A stretch of DNA of 25,187 nucleotides from Hemicentrotus pulcherrimus (Eukaryota > Echinodermata > Echinoidea > Camarodonta > Strongylocentrotidae), in assembly GCA_003118195.1 (NCBI GenBank), contig BEXV01001215.1, positions 19,796 to 44,982 of the forward strand, in the 5' to 3' direction. The notes under the pieces were generated by a model that did not search any database, was not told where the DNA came from, and worked only from the letters and a program-made list of their open reading frames with translations. The position numbers and the translations under genes are program-made. Position 1 is the stretch's first letter, and each line of letters begins with the position of its first letter. Below are positions 1 to 9,680 of this stretch, one piece after another.

Positions 1-340
1 GGGGTGGTCGATTAGCTGAGGTCATGAAATACCACCAGCAGAGCACCTTGACTGTTTTTTTAATAAATAAAAATATATTGAATTATATACCTCACTTTAG
101 AAATCTAGCCATCTGATTGGTCGAAATTGGAGTCATGATTTTAAACTGGTAGGGGGTATTAATTAACTTAGTAATGTGCGGAGCACGACTACATTTTTCT
201 GTGCGATTAATTTGGTTGATTCAAACACAGCGCAGACAAACTTGATTATCATGATTGGTGGCCCCTGTATTCTATGACCCTTTTCGGTATATAAAATTTA
301 TCATGACTGCTTTAATATTTGAGGCATACAGGTACCGTGG

Positions 341-440
341 TTGTTTTTATAGGCTCTTGGGAGGTTACTTCGTGCTATCACCCCTCGGCACGCCTCAGGG
401 CGATAGCACGATGTAACATCCCCTTGAGAGTATAAAACAA
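341..440. repeat. Imperfect 100-bp palindrome
   Basis: The best arms are 364-379 and 402-417, 16 bases each with one mismatch (GTTACTTCGTGCTATC against the complement of GATAGCACGATGTAAC). Weaker pairing continues outwards to TTGTTTTTAT at 341 and ATAAAACAA at 432-440. The centre is GC-rich. It looks like the end or whole of a small foldback element rather than a regulatory site. Confidence 0.6.
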
Positions 441-1530
441 CTATGTCTCTCACAGCAGTCATTATTACTATACTAGTATATTTTTCAAATTTTCTGCATT
501 CATCTCAGTCTTGTTACAGAGACCTGAAAAAAGAACGTTGAACAAACAAAATTGATGCAGGAAAACCAATTTTCTGAAAAAGAAATGCTCCAATCTAAAG
601 ACTGCATTTTACCCCACTTTGTCTTATAAACAGAGATCTTGAAACTGCATCTAACCCTAGTTTGAGCCGCCTGCTTAGTTTGTGAATCTAGACACACTTA
701 GTTAATCATCTTTTCTTTTACGTGCCTCTGTGGTGATTGTCATAAGTTATTACTCTATAGTATTTGCAAAGATGAACTAAAACAAAAAAAAATTCCTCTT
801 TCTACTTTTCATCTGTTTGGAAAAATAAAGATATTATTTAAAGTTTGTCAAGCAGAACTTTTTACAAGGTCTGAAACCAATTTCTGAATTGGCCGCTGCC
901 TCTTAATCCCTGTTCTCATCAGGATTTTCTAGAATGTAAGCTGCTAAACCCTCATGAGGCTGGGGTATTTGAGGTCTTTCTACGACCGCAGGGGGAGGGG
1001 GTGGGATTATTGCCCCTGCCCTAAGTTCTAAGGCTGATAGCCGCCAAATTGTGCAGGCATGTCAAGTGAAGTGTGTAGAAAATAATTATTATTTTAATTT
1101 GTTGACAAATTCACAAATTTTATATTCATGGTACCGGTAATTTATGCAAATAAGGTCACAAAATTCACATTTTTACCCATAAATCATATATTCTTCATAT
1201 TTAAAAAATCATTCTCACTACATTTATCCTTTTGGAATAATAATACAACAAAAAATATTGGGAAGAGCCAGGTTATTCATGTTATCTATTGTTTTGATAA
1301 TTTCTCATGTATTTCTTTGTTTGTTTAACTTAGGTATTTTATGGTTTCTGTTGTTTTATTATCCACTCTTCAACGGAGTCGGAGGGGATATACCGTATTT
1401 AAACGCTGCCATCTGTACTTCGGTCTGTCCGTCCGTCCTTCCGTAACAAATCTGGTTTGCGTTTCGATAACTTTACCCACACCGTTTTGTACACAATACC
1501 AAGAATAGATCGTCGGAACCCAGGGATCAG

Positions 1531-1992
1531 AAGGTATACAAGACATTTACAGTCTTGCTGTACATTGATGGTGTCTCCCAACATCTCAAGCGCCGCCTAG
1601 AGAGCCATGGCATTCGAACGGTTTTCAGATCAGAAACCACCCTATGTCAACAACTTATACGCTCCAAGGATCCAATTCCTCCACATAGACGGGACGGCAT
1701 TGTGTACAACATCCCTTGTAAAGGATGTGATAGATCCTACATTGGTGAAACTGCCCATCCGATAAAAGAAGGAGTCACTGAGCATGGGGTTCAGTGCCTT
1801 TCCCAGGAACGGCATTGGTACACACGGAGGGTAAAAGAAGCTATCAATATCCGTCTCAACACCAATAATTTCAACAGAGACGACGGGATCGATATCCCCA
1901 AATTTTGGATGCGTACGATACGCCGCCATGACACTCCTCGTCCAGCCAGCCAGCACCAGTTGATTCCATTCAGTGGCCCGCTGATTGGTTGA
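1531..1992 (+). pseudogene. Penelope-like element, C-terminal GIY-YIG endonuclease remnant
   Basis: The reading frame runs into this segment from upstream with a VYKTFTVLLYIDGVS-like stretch and ends at a stop at 1990-1992. It contains the GIY-YIG signature: GIVYNIPC, then a second Cys three residues on, then SYIGET. Near the end is KEAINIR followed by NRDDG, as in the C-terminal end of Penelope-like proteins. In the family, Penelope-like elements encode a reverse transcriptase fused to this nuclease. Here the reverse transcriptase is missing, the basic residue normally found in the helix after YIG appears replaced (KEGVTEH), and some tens of residues between that helix and KEAINIR are gone. 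It is a dead 5'-truncated copy in the host intron. Confidence 0.75.
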
Positions 1993-2097
1993 GCACCGTG
2001 TGCGTCAGCCAATAGTCCTTGTGCATTAACCGAACCAGCGGCCTTCTGATTGGTCGAGCACCGTGTACGTCAACCAATAGACCGTGTGCATTATTGT
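1978..2097 (+). repeat. Two tandem ~52-bp units in the retroelement 3' region
   Basis: Unit one (1978-2031) and unit two (2044-2097) share CTGATTGGT, GAGCACCGTGT, CGTCA, CCAATAG and GTGCATTA in the same order and spacing, with a few substitutions and about 12 bases between them. They lie directly after the stop codon of the Penelope-like remnant. Confidence 0.7.
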
Positions 2098-2181
2098 GCC
2101 AATTATCGATCAAATTATTGACAGCTGCACCGGTCCTCCCGTAGAGTATAAAAGATGCTTACTTACATTAGTTTTTATCAC

Positions 2182-2220
2182 CTGACGAAGTGTTGCTGCA
2201 GCGCACAAAATGTTGTGATC
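2182..2220 (+). ncRNA. Degenerate hammerhead-like motif
   Basis: CTGACGA at 2182-2188 matches the hammerhead core CUGANGA. It is followed by a possible stem II (GTG...CAC with a GC-TGCA-GC inner hairpin) and then AAAA. Penelope-like elements are known to carry hammerhead ribozymes in their terminal repeats. The usual GAAA after stem II is not intact (CACAAAA), and I could not find a convincing 5' strand for stem III, so activity is unlikely. Confidence 0.3.
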
Positions 2221-2350
2221 TTTTAGATTCCTTATTGACCACATTGCGAGACAAACAAATATCACTAGCGATATTATTTTCGATACTACATCCGCAATAA
2301 GTAATATATTTAGCATTAACTTTAGTAAGGTTTGACATATTTTAATAAAA

Positions 2351-2585
2351 TTTGATATGAAGGTACATGGTATCAAAACACAGCCTAAGTCCAAATTCAG
2401 AGTATGTAGGTCAAAGATCATAGCTCATTAAATGTGTGAATCTGGTTTCTGTTAGATAACTTGAATTTAGTATTGTGTGACAGATTTTGATGTAATTCGA
2501 TATGAAGGTACATGGTATCAAAACACAGCCTGAATTTGATTTTGGAGTATGTAGGTCAAAGATGATAGGTCATAGCTCATTAAAT
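2351..2585 (+). repeat. Direct duplication, two ~90-bp copies
   Basis: Copy one (2351-2437) and copy two (2496-2585) both run from GATATGAAGGTACATGG through ATCAAAACACAGCCT and AGTATGTAGGTCAAAGAT to ATAGCTCATTAAAT. Copy two has a short insertion repeating the ATAGGTC part. The units are about 145 bases apart. The origin is unknown; no coding potential is seen. Confidence 0.8.
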
Positions 2586-2940
2586 ATGCAAAAATATGTC
2601 ATTATATATGTGAAAATGTGGTTAACTTTCTTGCCTAGTAGTGTACTTATGTAGTCTAATAGAGGTAACTTGTTTTGACGTATATAGGCCATTTGTAACC
2701 TGCTAGGGGATGCTACGATGTGCGTTAACTTTTCATTTCTAACTGTGATTCAACTATTTTGTCCCCTAAACAAACACCTTCAGCATTATATTGCACTGGT
2801 TTTTAAAATATTTCACTCATCTCGCGGACTCTTAAAATATGCTTGCCAGCTAATGCGATATGCCTTGTATCCTCCCCAAGGCCATTCAACATTATATAAA
2901 TATTGATCAGTTTTCAATCATCTCATCAATATTCCTACAG

Positions 2941-3186
2941 ATCCTCTTAGAATGGGCCAACTTTATTCAGATGAGGTGACAACAGATTCTATTCGGCTTG
3001 TCTGGGAAGAGATTCCTGACACAGACACATATGCCATTCAACTCGACGACAGGTTATTCTTCACTCTTCAGACTTCATATGTACTGACTGGTTTAAAGCC
3101 TGGTACCGAGTATTCCCCTACTCTTTTGGTCAGGAAGACGGGGATGACTGAATTAGATAATTTGGATACCGCCGTTATTGAAACAC
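2941..3186 (+). CDS. FN3 exon 1 (class A)
   Basis: This 82-codon exon follows the acceptor CCTACAG and ends before the donor GTGAGT. It starts with two bases of a split codon (DPLRMGQLYSDEV if the previous exon ends in G). Trp at residue 22 (SIRLVW) and the turn GLKPGTEY with Tyr at residue 58 are the two core FN3 landmarks, and it ends TAVIET. It lacks the Pro-rich start of class B. It contributes one extracellular beta-sandwich domain. Earlier exons must exist because an upstream acceptor is used. Confidence 0.9.
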
Positions 3187-3851
3187 GTGAGTAAATTGTG
3201 AGATTAAATCTTGGTTCTTGATGTAAAGTCATTTTTTTAAATTACCATGAGTAGCGCAAAAAGAAATTTTAGATGGCATTATGATTTTAGGTCGTCTGTC
3301 TGTTTGTCCTTCCTTACCACCATGATTTGAGAACCATTGCACCTATTTTAACCTGAAATAACCAGAATATTTTTTTTTTCCTTTTAATTGAAAAAGACTT
3401 TGAGTTCATGAAAACAGATGTAAAAGTTCTTAGGAGAATTTATTTGAGAGAGGTAGTCACTTCCAACTTGTTTAATTTAATATGAAACCAAGAATAGAAA
3501 AAAGGCCTAATACTATTCATGGATTGGGCTAACAAACGTGACTTAACTATTATTAGATATAAATGTGAATCTGAACTAAGAAAAATAATCTTTTGTGTGC
3601 TTATGATAGCAGCATATTGTTCTTCCAACTCTAAAAACAAGCAGCTAAAAAATCACTTCCAACTGAAAATGGGCTTGAGCTTCATAACTTGAGCTTTATT
3701 TAGCGTTATGATTGTCATTGCAACAGCATTGTGATAGCTGGTATGCCCAAGTCTTCACAGCACCCTTTGTCTGCACATATGTGTAATTGTGGGACTCTAA
3801 AACAAAGCATTTTAATTTCTATGAAGTAAATTTCAAATTCTTTACTTGCAG
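3187..3851 (+). other. Intron 1
   Basis: A GTGAGT...TTGCAG intron. A pyrimidine-rich patch (CTGTCTGTTTGTCCTTCC, near 3294-3311) is a simple repeat also typical of this kind of genome. I see no exon, RNA gene or clear mobile element. Confidence 0.75.
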
Positions 3852-4103
3852 GACCAGAACCAGTCTTGTTCTTTGAAGTGAAGGAAATTATTGACAACAA
3901 CGTCACTTTTGTTTGGAATGGCCCATCCTCAGACTTTGATGGATATGTTCTCTATATAGGACCACCAATAGAGTTTTATTTTATATCACTCGAAGAGAAC
4001 GAGATTACCATACCTTTGGAAACAAATAAAGAGTTCCTAGCCTCAATCTACACCAATGTCACATCTAAGCGTAGTGAGCCTTCAACACTGAATGTCATCA
4101 TAG
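3852..4103 (+). CDS. FN3 exon 2 (class B, divergent)
   Basis: An 84-codon exon after acceptor ACTTGCAG and before donor GTGAGT. It opens RPEPVLFFEV (first codon completed from exon 1), with Trp at residue 22 (VTFVW). The usual Tyr of the F strand is Phe here (TNKEF). The end, SKRSEPS, is the RSEP-type last hairpin seen in class B exons. Two N-V-T sequons are present. The domain is recognisable but is the most divergent class B copy at its F strand. Confidence 0.88.
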
Positions 4104-4400
4104 GTGAGTTTGTGACCCCGTGACACGTACGTGCTGTGGATACAATTATTTAAAATGGTTGTCATTTAAATGTTATTTTGATAAATAAAATAATAGCTGC
4201 ATTTGTATATAATAATAATAATAATCTTTTAAAGTCCACTCCAAGTTGTATTAAATTAAACCGAAAATGGAAATTCTTTTTGCCTAATTGATTGTGAGCC
4301 CGGCAGCCTCTGAGCAGCGCCAGATCGACGTGGCTCTATCCCTTATTGTTGTACGCCAAACAAGGTAGCATCCAAGAGGACGAGCAAGGCACCTACTAAG

Positions 4401-4793
4401 TACCGTATTTGCAGTCGTAAACGCTGCAGTATTTTCGGGAGAGAAAAACTTGAAAAGTCGGGGTGCGGCGTATGCGGTGAAAGAGTTTAAAACAAAAAAA
4501 AAGTAAGTCAAAACCAGCACAAATTTGCACATATGGGACTACGAACGGTACAAAAACTATACCACTATGGTACAGGACATTTCCACACATCTTACCAACA
4601 ATTTTATCTTGCATCGTTGACATGAAGACGAAAATAAACTTTCAAAAACAACATCTGCCGATTGATCTTGATCTAAGTTCATGCATTGCAAAAGTAAAAG
4701 AAGGGCCCGTTTAACGGAGCTGCTGCAAAGCATCCAGCACGCGAAGTCGCCATTTTCAATCCATTTTAATGTATAAATCACAGGAAACTGCAG
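4401..4793 (+). repeat. Dispersed ~390-bp repeat, copy 1
   Basis: It begins TACCGTATTTGC and is closely matched by 22875-23248, over its whole length and in the same orientation. Shared blocks include GTATTTTCGGGAGAGAAAAA, AAGTCGGGGTGCGGCGTAT, CAAATTTGCACATATGGGAC and GACATTTCCACACATCTTAC. The first ~80 bases can fold: CCGTATTTGC near the start with GCGGCGTATGCGG near 4463. This copy has an insertion around 4704-4732 that copy 2 lacks. It is probably a non-autonomous DNA transposon fragment; the open frames on its minus strand occur in both copies and look fortuitous. Confidence 0.75.
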
Positions 4794-4899
4794 GGATGGC
4801 ATTAGAGTCGGGATAGTCGAGCAGTCTAAGGTGCTGGTTTTGAGGGGGTGTGGCCTATACGGCACTGCAGCATTATCGCCGGCAAATAAGGTACTATCA

Positions 4900-5125
4900 T
4901 TACCATAGATTTATCCCAGCTGACCTAAGGCGCCTTAAACATTCAAGGAGTAAATTAAATCCTACCAGGTACCCATTTTATACTTCACCTGGTTTGAGAG
5001 TGGCAAATGTTCATGTAGATCTTGCTTTCCCACTATTACACTATTACCAGAGTGGGACTCAAATTCCAAACCTCGTTATCTACAGTCCAACTACCCATTC
5101 AAGGATTTTGAAGTTAATTGAACCA
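4900..5125 (-). mobile_element. tRNA-derived SINE, reverse orientation
   Basis: Read on the minus strand, a diverged tRNA-like head (GGTTTGGAATTTGAG region, 5060-5090) is followed by a body with TTTGCCAC, an ACCCAGGTG-like block and GGGTACCTGG. The same body occurs at 7490-8045, 8885-9108, 20500-20725 and 23500-23930. An A-run lies at 5131-5146. The exact ends are uncertain. Confidence 0.6.
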
Positions 5126-5146
5126 CACTATTTAAAAAAAAAAAAA

Positions 5147-5690
5147 TATCCAATTAACAACAGGGTAACTTAATTTGCCAGACTTCCCAACTGCCTTTTG
5201 CACACACTGATTAGCAATGCACGATGAAGGCTCTTTTGCCGTTTTTGAAGTATTTGCCTATTCTCTGTTTTCAGAATCTGTGTCTGACTGATGACCTGAC
5301 ATTTATTAAAGTATTATTATGGTAGTTTCTGTATCTAACTTTCTATCATCTTTCAGATTTAGAATTTAACATGATGGCTTTTCCTTACAGTTGACCTTTC
5401 CTTTACAGATGCATCTTTTAAAGAGAGTGGTGAGAGCATACATTAGGGACTCTTCGATTGTCACATCTACATAGTAAATTGCAACATTGCGTCATTCTGA
5501 TGATCTGCACATGCGCCATGATGCCTATACCCTGTATAGAACGTGTGTTCAGCTCGGTTTTGACGATCACCTCAATGTTGAATGCTGTTCTCTATATCAA
5601 TAGTCGGTATCTAGCCCTCTGTACCTGTACATCGTTCATTCGTGTCTCTTTAGATCAAGATTAATGTACAGTTTCTAAATTGAATTCAAT
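5147..5690. other. Intron 2, unassigned part
   Basis: AT-rich sequence with short open frames only. A simple A/T-rich run with repeated AATTGAATT and AAATTAAATT (5676-5706) ends it. I see no gene or recognisable element. Confidence 0.5.
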
Positions 5691-5699
5691 TGAATTAAA

Positions 5700-6245
5700 T
5701 TAAATTATTCCATCGCCCAATGGCCGCAATGGCCGTCTCATTTTCAAGGACCAGGTCTTCATCTGTGCAACCCGTTCCACCGCACTTCAAGATGTGGTCC
5801 ATCGTCTGAGTCTCTCCACAGTCGCAGAAAGTATCTTCTTCATGGGCATCCCCATCTTGCCATGTTGACCTCACACCGCTTCATTCTCGTCCACATTCGA
5901 TTTAGACATTTCCACTCTGGCCACTTCAGGTTTAGTCCTTTGATAAGTATGGGCTTGGCTGGTGGTTGAAGATTGAGGAAGCTGTGTCAGGAAAAATGGC
6001 GTCTGTGGGGTGGCAGGTAGCCGTATAACATGTGTCTGTTAATTATCTGTCGCCTGCCTCATCCGTTCCTTTAGGCAGGTGCCAGCTTTCGATATGTGTT
6101 ATTGAGTGTAGTATCAAGCTTCTTCACATGGGCTGATCTGCTCCAAACTGGGCAAGCATATTTTGCGGATGACATGCAGAGGGGATCCAGCTGCAGATAG
6201 TACAGTTTGGGGGTCAACGCCATTATATCTCAACCTCCGTGTGCG
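5700..6245 (-). pseudogene. Non-LTR retrotransposon (LINE) ORF2 C-terminal remnant
   Basis: On the minus strand, from 6245 downwards, broken frames give YACPVWSRSAHVKKLDTTLN and then, near 5945-5880, WKCLNRMWTRMKRCEVNMAR. After a frameshift near 5850 comes FCDCGETQTMDHILKC. This order (VW..SAHVKKLDTxLN, then a C-x-C-x7-H-x3-C knuckle) is that of the region after the reverse transcriptase palm in LINE ORF2 proteins. At least two frame breaks and in-frame stops show it is dead. It lies antisense in the intron, ending about 120 bases before exon 3. Confidence 0.65.
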
Positions 6246-6363
6246 CCCTAATGAAATATAAAATCTTCCAGGAAATTCTGAATTTGTTGGTTCATATATT
6301 TTGTTATGTAGAATGCCTGAGCATGCAGTATTTATATCATGTGATCCATCCATGCACCCACAG

Positions 6364-6618
6364 ACCCAAGGGAACCTGGGACTATTAACGTGGAAGAGTT
6401 GACCTCAACATCCATCTCAATCACGTGGACCGAGATTGCAGGAATCACTGACTATATCGTCAACCTCACCCTTGCCAGCAACAACACTGAGCTGTTCTCA
6501 GGAGTAATCAGAAGTTCCCTCAAGGCCAGCTTCTCAGGACTGATGCCAGGAGAGGAGTACATCATCAAAATTGGGTTGCAGTGCGTCGGAGAAGTTCTCT
6601 CTCTTCGACAGTATACAT
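6364..6618 (+). CDS. FN3 exon 3 (class A)
   Basis: An 85-codon exon after acceptor ACCCACAG and before donor GTAAGT. It begins DPREPGTINVEEL, has Trp at residue 22 (TSISITW) and the turn GLMPGEEY, and ends LRQYT. N-L-T and N-N-T sequons are present and there is one Cys (LQCVG). The exon ends in T, and joined to exon 4 this gives TTA (Leu). The acceptor's pyrimidine tract is weak. Confidence 0.9.
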
Positions 6619-7489
6619 GTAAGTCGGTAGTCGAAGCTCATGAACAATGAGCATGCATGTTTGGTATCAAAATAGAAACTGGATGAATTTTGTTTTAATT
6701 TGATCACTGTCTCATGTAATTCTCCTTGTATCAAAGCATACATGTGTATATACAAGATGATTTGGTATTCTATCAATGATTTCAGGTGAATCGTAGTGGA
6801 AATATCTACAAGGAATGGATAGATAATGGCTATATACACACCCTTACCCAATATAGGACCCTTTCTCCCAAAGGTTCCTGGCATATTAATCAGATCACTT
6901 CGTTAGAGACGGTGTGTGTGTTGACTTTAGCATATATACGGTACACACAATCCTCATAGGTTTTTACATGCCAGTAGTGCAGGCTAATGTTGTGAGAATT
7001 TACATTCCAAGATGGCATTTTAATTATTTGTTATTTGTCTATTTCACTTGAGGTGGAAAAAAATTCACAGCAGCTTTATAGCTAGTATCTTGCTATTGAT
7101 CATCTAAAATCAAAGAAATTTAACAATAGTTATTCTAGGGCTTTAATTTCAAAATTGTACACGCAGCCTTTAACCTTTTACCATATCGATGCACACAGGG
7201 CAGTGTTCCCTGTCTGCAAATTACGCCGCACACAGAGATATAAATGTGTGTTGCATGGTATTATGACACGAATGACATTTGTACGAGGATTCCTTATAGT
7301 TCACTATTATAGTTAAAGCAATAAACATTACATGTGGACCTTTGATACTCTGTACATCAGTGTACATGTTCATCTATACGAGGAAAGTGACATCTATCAC
7401 TCCTACTACTAATAATTGTTGGTTCTTGTATACCGCTCATGTCTGTCAGACTTGACATTCTTGGTGCTCCAATTACATTCCATGTCTAG
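6619..7489 (+). other. Intron 3, first part
   Basis: AT-rich intron sequence starting at GTAAGT. No further FN3-like exon or RNA gene is visible; the intron's second half is occupied by a SINE split by a MITE (7490-8045). Confidence 0.6.
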
Positions 7490-8045
7490 AGAGGTATTTT
7501 GGTCTAATGGATAAGTCTCTGTACTGTGGACCACCAGGTCCAAGGTTCAAATCTCTGCCACTTCACTTTATCATCCTTTGGCAAGATATTATTCCACATT
7601 TGCCACACTTGACCAAGGTGTAAAAAGTGCATACCAGGGGGGTGTTTCACAAAGATCCTAAGTCGAACTTAACTCTAAGTGTGACTTAAAAATTATGGAG
7701 AGCAATTTGTAGCCTTAAATTTAAATATATTCAAAAGTGAAAATACAAGTATTTTAGACTTTTTATAAATTCCACAGCAAGAACAGGAAATCTCCCATGA
7801 TAATAGAAAATATGAATGATTTGAATCAACATTTTATGCCTTTTAAAATAACTTTTACAAAATATTTTCAGAGATGCTACGGCTTTCCATAATTTTTAAG
7901 TCCAACTTAGAGTTAAGTTCAACTTAGGATCTTTGTGAAACACCCCCCTGGTAGGATTTAATCCATGAATACAATGAGCACCGCGGGTGCTGGAGCTAAG
8001 CCAGGGTTATGATATCAAAGTCCTTTGGAAGCACATATAGATGTA
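7490..8045 (+). mobile_element. tRNA-derived SINE interrupted by a MITE
   Basis: The head (7490-7565) has a tRNA-like A box (TGGTCTAATGGATAAG, 7500-7515) and B box (GGTTCAAATC, 7544-7553). The body follows with TTTGGCAAGATATTATTCCA and TTTGCCACACTTGACC. It stops at TA (7632-7633), where the MITE 7634-7951 intervenes, and resumes at 7952 with TAGGATTTAATCC, GCTAAGCCAGGGTTATGATA and TCCTTTGGAAGCAC. The two halves together match the other SINE copies in order. Confidence 0.75.
7634..7951. mobile_element. MITE with 66-bp terminal inverted repeats, TA target
   Basis: The left arm 7634-7699 begins CCAGGGGGGTGTTTCAC; the right arm 7886-7951 is its inverted complement with only a few mismatches. TA flanks both ends (7632-7633 and 7952-7953), as for Tc1/mariner-type target duplications. 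The ~186-base centre has no coding capacity. It is non-autonomous and lies inside a SINE, so it is the younger of the two. Confidence 0.85.
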
Positions 8046-8283
8046 ATATCATCATGTGACACAAGAATGATTGTAGTTATTATTATTATCATTACTATTT
8101 TCATCGTTAGTATAGACCTCTGGAACTCCCTCCCTCCTATTCCGCGCGTCACCAACAAGCTAGAAAGATGTGAAGTCAGGCCTCAAAGTCATTTTATATT
8201 CAAGCATATGTGTAGTCCATGACTATTGGAAGAGAGAACGCCTTTGAATGTTTGAAACAGATAAATGGCATCACACAAGTGCT

Positions 8284-8345
8284 GTAGATCATCATCATCA
8301 TCAATATGATTGTTATCATTATAGATTTTATTATTATTATATTAT
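8284..8345 (+). repeat. ATC/ATT trinucleotide-rich tract before exon 4
   Basis: Runs of ATCATCATC and TTATTATTATTA directly precede the acceptor CTTTTACAG of exon 4. Similar ATT runs occur at 8069-8098, 4208-4224, 9256-9276, 20328-20348 and 23682-23716. These are ordinary microsatellites; this one is so close to the acceptor that length changes might affect splicing. Confidence 0.7.
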
Positions 8346-8354
8346 CTTTTACAG

Positions 8355-8633
8355 TACCTCTTGAGCCTGTGTGCGCCGTCTTTACTTGGGTCACCGAAGA
8401 CTCTGTCACCCTGCAGTGGTCTCGGCCTGAAAGCCAGCTCTTCGGTTACGAGATCATGTATGACGACGGCAGTGGTCCGTACAGTCCTATCAATGTGTTC
8501 AACAGGAATTCTTTGCAGTTGGAGAGAACAATCATGGGTTTGATGGACGGACCAGGTGTTGAGGTAAACATCACCACGCTCGCTGGTGCAGGAATGGCCC
8601 AGACCAGAAGCAACCCCGTCAAGATCAGTCCAA
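8355..8633 (+). CDS. FN3 exon 4 (class B)
   Basis: A 93-codon exon after acceptor CTTTTACAG and before donor GTGAGT. It opens LPLEPVCAVFTW (first codon from exon 3), with the core Trp at residue 22 (SVTLQW) and GYEIMY as the C strand. The F-strand Tyr is replaced (GPGVEV), followed by NITTLAGAG, the class B ending. An open minus-strand frame over the same bases (8342-8668) is a shadow. Confidence 0.9.
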
Positions 8634-9440
8634 GTGAGTAACTTCACTGTTAGCGTAAGCCGAACCACAATACATCTCTTCTCTCATCAACCTTCACAAG
8701 CCAAAACTTAACAATAACGGGGAGGTGATTGTCTCTGCAGCTCCCTGTTGGGGAACAGACTTCCAAAATCAGTGAAAAATTGTAAAACTGTAGATCACTT
8801 TCAGAGAAAAACACATCTAATAATGATGATAATATTTCGGGTTTTTGTATAGCACATGTCACATTTTAACGTCTCTAAGAGCTCCCAAAGAGCTTTGGAA
8901 ATTATTACCTAGGCTTTAGCATGGCTGCCATATACAGTGCTCTAGCATTTCATTAGAATTAATTCCTGCCAGATACCCATGTAACTCACCTAAGACAAGT
9001 GTGGCAAATGTGGATTAATGTTTTGCTAAAGGACACTATAGTGCCCCGGCGGGACTTGTGATCCACAGTCCGGTGACATATCCACTCGACCATGACACCT
9101 CTACAGAATGACAAGTGTTTTCCCCTATTAAAGTATCTTTTGTTCTTTTCTATTTAAGCACTTTTAGCCTATTTTTGTTATTGCATTTAATCTGATTATT
9201 ATAAGGGCCATGAGCATCATCTGGACGGATTAGTTGGGCATTGTAAATGTTTGCATTACTATTGTTATTATTATTGTGCAGCCTTGAAGCATAGATGGGA
9301 ACAAAAAAAGATATTCAATTTAGAAGTTTATCACAAACCCTGTAAAGCAGACCTTGCAAAACTTATTAAATCATCCAAGCAAATGTGTCATATAGCTGTT
9401 TTTGTTCTTCACATTCCAATATATTTCTGAAATACACCAG
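8634..9440 (+). other. Intron 4 with a reverse SINE
   Basis: A GTGAGT...CACCAG intron. Its middle (8885-9108) is a SINE. The remainder is AT-rich with one ATT microsatellite (9256-9276) and shows nothing else I can identify. Confidence 0.7.
8885..9108 (-). mobile_element. tRNA-derived SINE, reverse orientation
   Basis: On the minus strand: a tRNA-like head with GTCATGGTCGAGTGGATATG and a B-box-like ATCACAAGTCCC, then the shared body with CATTTGCCACACTTGTC, GGGTATCTGGCAGG, AATGCTAGAGCAC and GCTAAAGCC. The same order is seen at 23705-23930. Confidence 0.7.
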
Positions 9441-9680
9441 GTTCCCTTGGCAGTGCCTTAAACATTACAACGGTGACATCGACCAGCATCTCGTTTGGAT
9501 GGTATGACCTCCCGGATGCATCCGAGTACGATGTCTGCATTCAGCAGATGATGGGGAATGCCACTTGCCGTAACGTGACTGAGAAGACGACAGAATTTAG
9601 TGACCTTTACCCGGGTGCAACCTACACATTATCACTAGGGTGGGAGTCTTCGTGTGGAGTAACCCTCACGTTCAACACTG
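9441..9680 (+). CDS. FN3 exon 5 (class A, cysteine-containing)
   Basis: An 80-codon exon after acceptor ACACCAG and before donor GTAAAT. It begins SSLGSALNITTV, with Trp at residue 21 (SISFGW) and the turn DLYPGATY, and ends TLTFNT. Three cysteines (DVCIQ, ATCRN, SSCGV) are unusual for FN3 and could form a disulfide plus one free or inter-domain Cys. Sequons N-I-T, N-A-T and N-V-T are present. Confidence 0.9.

Larger units (their letters stand above)
1531..2235 (+). mobile_element. 5'-truncated Penelope-like retroelement
   Basis: The GIY-YIG coding remnant is followed by a 3' region with two direct repeats of about 52 bases (1978-2031 and 2044-2097), each containing GATTGGT, GAGCACCGTGT and a CCAATAG core. 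Past these, TATCACCTGACGAAGTG at 2177-2193 resembles the tail of Penelope-like elements. The 5' boundary is not clear; it may start a little earlier. No target duplication was identified. Confidence 0.6.
1..2940 (+). other. Upstream intron (3' part)
   Basis: Exon 1 of the window opens at a splice acceptor in phase 1, so the gene must have earlier exons and this stretch is most simply intron. It holds an imperfect palindrome (341-440), a decayed Penelope-like element (about 1531-2235) and a local direct duplication (2351-2585). A CT-rich run with repeated TCCG near 1420-1442 is a simple repeat. I see no FN3-like exon, and nothing recognisable in 446-1500 or 2600-2930. Confidence 0.6.

Noticed and set aside
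4284..4623. Minus-strand open frames starting MCKFVLVLT, matched by a similar frame at 22780-23007
   Set aside because: The likeness is explained by the shared dispersed repeat. The frames differ in length and end, are broken differently in the two copies, and show no protein family.
5700..6245. Intact LINE reverse transcriptase gene
   Set aside because: Frames are interrupted by stops and at least one frameshift; only the C-terminal end remains.
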